Assembly (NCBI GenBank): GCA_025331435.1
Contig: JAIWNI010000014.1
Span: forward strand, 248,001 to 312,000
DNA length: 64,000 bases
From: Choanephora cucurbitarum
Lineage: Eukaryota > Mucoromycota > Mucoromycetes > Mucorales > Choanephoraceae
Direction: 5' to 3'
Part shown: piece after piece, positions 60,385 to 64,000 of the stretch
Numbering within the stretch: position 1 is the first letter of the stretch
Layout: every line of letters begins with the position of its first letter
The notes under the pieces: model-generated
What the model saw: the letters and a program-made list of their open reading frames with translations, nothing else
Told to the model about the DNA's origin: nothing
Databases searched by the model: none
Translations under genes and position numbers: made by a program

Positions 60385-61333
60385 TGTTAGGTAAACAAAC
60401 AGAAATTTTGTTTTCTAAAAAAAATAAAAATAAAATAAAAGAAAAAACAAGCAGAAACGAACAATGCAGCTTACTTTTTGTTCAATGTGCAAAGCTTAAA
60501 AGAGGTTAGCGTTATCCTACTTGGTTCAAATCTGAGAATAGATTGTAAAACCTTAAGCTGTTAGTAAGAGGTCTTTAAGTGGCGATGTCAAAAATTTTTT
60601 TTTCTTTTGGATTGCAGATAACGGGCTCTTGATTAGCAGGCTAAAATTGAACTGGCGATTTTTTTTTGAAGTATCACAATACATAATCTATAGGGTGATC
60701 ATATAAACAACAATTTAAGCTTAAGCTATTTCTGAGTCAGTGTTATGAGAGAGCATGTATGCCTTCATGAGTCTTTTCTGTATGCAATAAAATGAAATGA
60801 GTTGTGCGGATGAAAAGAATTACAAGGTAGTAATGGATTCAAAAATAAGAAGTGTTTATATTTGAAGCGTCTCTTTTTTTTTTTTTACAAAATGATTATT
60901 CTCTTATTAGCCTGTATAGCAAAGATCCTTGAATTTGTCTCACATCATTGCATATAAATACAGAAGCACATATAACTAATTTTGGTGAGATAGACCTTTT
61001 TTTTTTTGGCTTCAATCCTAGTTGCTTACCCATACTCCTTCTTTTTTTTTTATTGCTTATCTGTTTGGCTGATGGTATGCTCGACTGTTTCTAAATATTG
61101 ACTGTTAGAACCCTTTGTGCATTGATAACCGCTCTTTACTGATTGAATTCAAGACGATCACACTGTTTTTTTCTGATTGTTTATGATCTGAGATTCATAA
61201 CACTTGACTATTCTTTCTGTAGTCTATTTTCACTCTTTGCAGGCTTTTAAAAAAGAGGTATCTTTGACTATCCAATCACTCTCAAGCATTCATAAAAAAA
61301 AAGCCTTGTTTATTCTATAAAGACATACGATCT
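60385..61333. other. Intergenic region
   Basis: About 950 bp with repeated T runs (60597-60605, 60869-60886, 60998-61009, 61041-61051). No gene seen. Confidence 0.5.
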
Positions 61334-62220
61334 TTACATTTGCTTCTTAGAGGGAGATGATACAGTCGTATCCACTAAGCTGATGTCCTCTATATCATCT
61401 TTACGATACATGGCCAAACGACCTGATTTCTGAATCATCTCTACCTTCTTCATCGTCAACCGATAGAGCCACCAAGCAACTACCACCAAGATAAAGACAC
61501 TGCATCCCATGGTGATCATAGTGATTTGATGAGTAGAGGCAGGTAAATCAGGGTTAGAAAGATCAGCCAGCTGAGACCCTACCCATACTTCAAGAGATAC
61601 TTTAAAGGATGAGATTGCTGTCACCGTCATGAATTGATCAAAGGTGATGGTTGGCAAGAGAGAGAGTATCATGTTGGTAATTGGCCATGGAATAGGACTG
61701 AGACGGATCAACATTCTCATCTAATATCGAATGAGCTACAGTGAACAGATGGTCATGACAACTTATACCTTAAATCCACCTTGTTCAATGGCTTCTTGAA
61801 TGGCTATGAATTTCTCTTGTTTTGAATTTGAAAATCGCATGATTTGGAAATTGAAATGTCGAATCAATCCAAATGCCACTGTGGCACCTACAAATGCACC
61901 ACAGACAGCAGGCAAGACACCTCCTGGGAAACCATAGATAAATCCAGTCAGGGTAGTGATGAATGTAAATCCAATTAAGGGTGGAATTGAAGTCAAGGCA
62001 ATCAAGAATGACAACAAAAGTGAACTATAGGGTCGTGTGCGTAATTCAAGTGCTGTTTCTTGTATCACTTATAATGTTATAACTTTCAGTCAAAGTCGAG
62101 ATCAACGTTGAGAGGCTTACGTTCTGTGATCACACTTCGGTTCTTTATAAACACAACAACACCACATAACAAAAGAATGGCACCCAAGCCAAGTGTTATC
62201 AGTCGTTTGTGTTGTAACAT
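61334..62220 (-). CDS. VTT-domain membrane protein (Tvp38/TMEM64/DedA family)
   Basis: Exons 62220-62121, 62067-61769, 61720-61334; 261 residues. Seen: an N-terminal membrane helix (ITLGLGAILLLCGVVVFIK); the VTT core with LTSIPPLIGFTFITTLTGFIYGFPGG, GAFVGATVAF, and RLSPIPWPITNMIL; then a last helix (TMGCSVFILVVVAWWLY) and a basic, then acidic cytosolic tail. VTT proteins of ER and Golgi are lipid scramblases or membrane-traffic factors; yeast Tvp38 is a late-Golgi protein. The proline-containing RLSPIPW motif and glycine-rich turn are the family hallmarks. Confidence 0.88.
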
Positions 62221-62738
62221 ACAAAAGAAAAAGAAAAATAAAAATTAGCCGGTCCCTGAAGAAATTCATATTTTATCGATGACGTTTATAAGGGCCTTAT
62301 TGTGATCTATACACTCTATATGGAGGTTGTCTTTTTAAAAAATAAAATAAAATAAAGAACCACAATTTGAGTGACAACTAAAATACTCATCATCACTTTA
62401 AACTCCCTCTGACTCAATACCAATTCTTTGATCCTTCCATTTCATGGAAATAATGATGATAACTTTCTTGGCTTTTCAACGAGCAACCTTCCTAAACTAG
62501 AAAAGTCATTTTCTTGTTCTGGGAGACATGACGACTCACGTCTCGGCCACACACCTTGTTACTTAGAGGCGTGCATTTTGAAAGATCTGAATCCAATTTT
62601 TATAGCAATAAAATGAAACTGTATACTTGACATGTATGATTGGTCATCGGCTATTCTTTTTTCCCTTATAACAGGGTTCATCTTGTTGAGTTTTTCTTTC
62701 TTTCTTTCTTTTTCTTTACTGTATTTTTTCTTACAACG
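62221..62738. other. Divergent promoter region
   Basis: 518 bp between the starts of the VTT gene and SDHAF3. A TTTC-repeat tract at about 62692-62720 is the SDHAF3 leader. The 62-codon frame at 62428-62616 is rejected. Confidence 0.5.
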
Positions 62739-63199
62739 ATGCCTGGTCCACAACAAACACAAGTATTAATGGCACCCTTAAAGCTCTATAGAGACATTTT
62801 ACGTTCTCACCGTGCTTTACCAGCTGCTATGCGTTCTATGGGTGATGACTATGTAAAGTCTGAATTCAAAAGACACAAGACCATTGATAATCCTGCTCAT
62901 ATTGTGGGTTTTGTATCTCAATGGCAATCGTAAGCTATCTAAAAAAGGATCATTGTCTTGTACTTGACTGATTCCTCTATTAAAGCTATCTTGATCTCAT
63001 TAAAGAACAGACAGCACCTCTCCCCAAAGATTCACCAGCACCTTCAGACGATCCTCTTGTCCGCAGCTTCAATATGCCCGTCAATGGAGGATGGGGCAAG
63101 AAACTCGATCCTCAACTGTTAGACAAGATGAGTGATGAACAACTAGGTCAACTGTATGAACTTCGATCGGAAGTGAAACGTTCATTAGGTGATGAATAA
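62739..63199 (+). CDS. SDHAF3: Succinate dehydrogenase assembly factor 3 (ACN9/SDH7)
   Basis: Exons 62739-62929 and 62986-63199; 134 residues. This mitochondrial LYR protein helps mature the iron-sulphur subunit of complex II; loss impairs growth on acetate in yeast. Seen: the LYR-type segment [52 protein letters not shown] and a C-terminal helix ([19 protein letters not shown]). The exact start MPGPQQ is the first ATG after a pyrimidine leader. It converges on the histidine phosphatase with 13 bp between stop codons. Confidence 0.93.
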
Positions 63200-63212
63200 A
63201 AAAAAATGTTTA

Positions 63213-63955
63213 TTATTTTTTTTCATAATCAGGCACATCGCCACTGAATGTCCAGTGTCTCTGTTCACCTTCTGATAGATGATGACAGTCACCATTGACC
63301 ATGAGTTGCCAAGTACCCTCTTTGAGAACAAGATGAGAAAGAGAGCATACACCACAACGCACAGGATAGTTGGCATCCCCTATTAAACCACGTACAGCAC
63401 AGATAGCAGAAGCAGCATGACCTGCCAACAGGATAGTCTTGGGAGGATCAGGTTCAGCATTGAGCCTGGCCAACAGTTGATCTATTCCTTTCTTGACACG
63501 TACATGACAGTCGTGGGTTGTTTCAATACCTTCAGGTAGAGCAATAGAAGAAGTGTGAGGTTGAATAGGAAACAAGCGTTCTAAATCAGAAAGAGGAGCA
63601 GGAGGAAGATAACGATCATGGGCTTTACCATACCATTCACTTATGAAACTATTAGATTAGATATATATATAAAAGAATAACATCTCTCTTCTTACGCCAT
63701 GCTATAATCTACAAAAATAGGTGTGTCTGTTGCATCAGCCAAAGGACGCACTGTCTCAAGTACACGATAGAAAGGAGAAGCATAGATACGATCAATGGAT
63801 TTATTGCTTAGGAAATCAGCCAGTTCCTTTGCTTGTTGTCTTCCTACTTGAGAAAGAGGTGGGTCATTTGAAAGGCCTGTAGGCAGTGGGGGATTTAGAT
63901 TGACCCAGTCTTCACGAAACCCATGACGAACAACCCATATGTCTTTTACAGCCAT
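63213..63955 (-). CDS. Histidine phosphatase-superfamily protein (Tfc7/UBASH3-like)
   Basis: Exons 63955-63696 and 63648-63213; 231 residues. The superfamily motif RHG is in VVRHGFREDWVN, followed by DPPLSQVGRQQAKELADFL, YASPFYRVLETVRPLA, the acid-residue region ISEWYGKAHD, and the second His in LAGHAASAI. All catalytic positions appear kept. The pattern RHGxRxDWVN plus DPPLS is that of the UBASH3 and fungal Tfc7 (TFIIIC tau55 phosphatase-domain) group rather than glycolytic phosphoglycerate mutase. Substrate unknown. The start is 45 bp from the window edge, after an A-rich (T-rich on this strand) leader. Confidence 0.87.
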
Positions 63956-64000
63956 TGTATAGAAAAAAAAAAAAAGAAAAAAAAATGACGCGTTTCATTC
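63956..64000. other. Window end, promoter of the histidine phosphatase
   Basis: 45 bp of mostly A on this strand, the T-rich leader of the minus-strand gene. Confidence 0.4.

Noticed and set aside
60525..60545. GGTTCAAATCT resembling a tRNA T-loop
   Set aside because: No matching acceptor stem, D arm or anticodon arm upstream.

Overview
This is fungal nuclear DNA. The evidence is short GT-AG introns of roughly 50-75 bp in nearly every gene, AT-rich DNA with pyrimidine-rich leaders just upstream of start codons, tight gene spacing broken by AT-rich gaps, and proteins typical of early-diverging fungi: homoaconitase of the alpha-aminoadipate lysine pathway, an EBP-type sterol isomerase, and a minor-spliceosome 35K protein. 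I infer Mucoromycota, probably Mucorales. Nothing points to a bacterium, a plasmid or a virus.

I rebuilt 26 multi-exon or long single-exon genes by joining exons at GT...AG sites that keep frame (about 78 introns), plus a few small or uncertain loci. Order from left to right: ACT-domain protein (+), EBP-type sterol isomerase (+), eIF1A (-), U11/U12-35K (+), RRP7 (-), a zinc-ribbon/J-domain protein (-), a 3.7-kb empty stretch, a TBC Rab-GAP (+), a small secreted protein (+), a TPR/RS protein (-), a Bud14/Tea4-like SH3 scaffold (+), an orphan (-), EMC8/9 (+), an ERGIC-53/Emp47-type L-type lectin (-), a Sip5-like zinc-finger protein (-), a His-rich secreted protein (-), an SDR (-), Erv46/ERGIC3 (-), Lys4 (-), a kinesin-7-like motor (+), a small acidic protein (+), proteasome alpha5 (-), COQ10 (+), an alpha-arrestin (+), a Tc1/mariner transposase fragment (+), an unidentified broken gene (-), an Rcf2/HIG1-like protein (+), an EEP phosphatase/nuclease (+), a ThrE/Prm10-family transporter (-), a VTT/Tvp38 protein (-), SDHAF3 (+) and a Tfc7-like histidine phosphatase (-).

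The genes do not form one pathway, as expected for a eukaryotic chromosome. There are themes: secretory-pathway membrane traffic (EMC8/9, L-type lectin, Erv46, VTT protein, TBC GAP, arrestin), mitochondrial function (COQ10, SDHAF3, Rcf2-like, Lys4), RNA and translation (eIF1A, RRP7, 35K), and polarity or cytoskeleton (SH3 scaffold, kinesin).

The points most worth a second look are: an in-frame UGA inside a His-rich secreted protein with 83 coherent codons after it; two consecutive microexons (6 and 4 nt) at the kinesin P-loop; two convergent genes whose stop codons overlap and whose poly(A) signals lie in each other's coding exons; a 199-bp TA-flanked palindromic MITE beside an irregularly repeated 27-bp element between the proteasome alpha5 and COQ10 promoters; an N-terminal zinc ribbon fused to a J-domain protein; and a gene frameshifted at an 11-base homopolymer.
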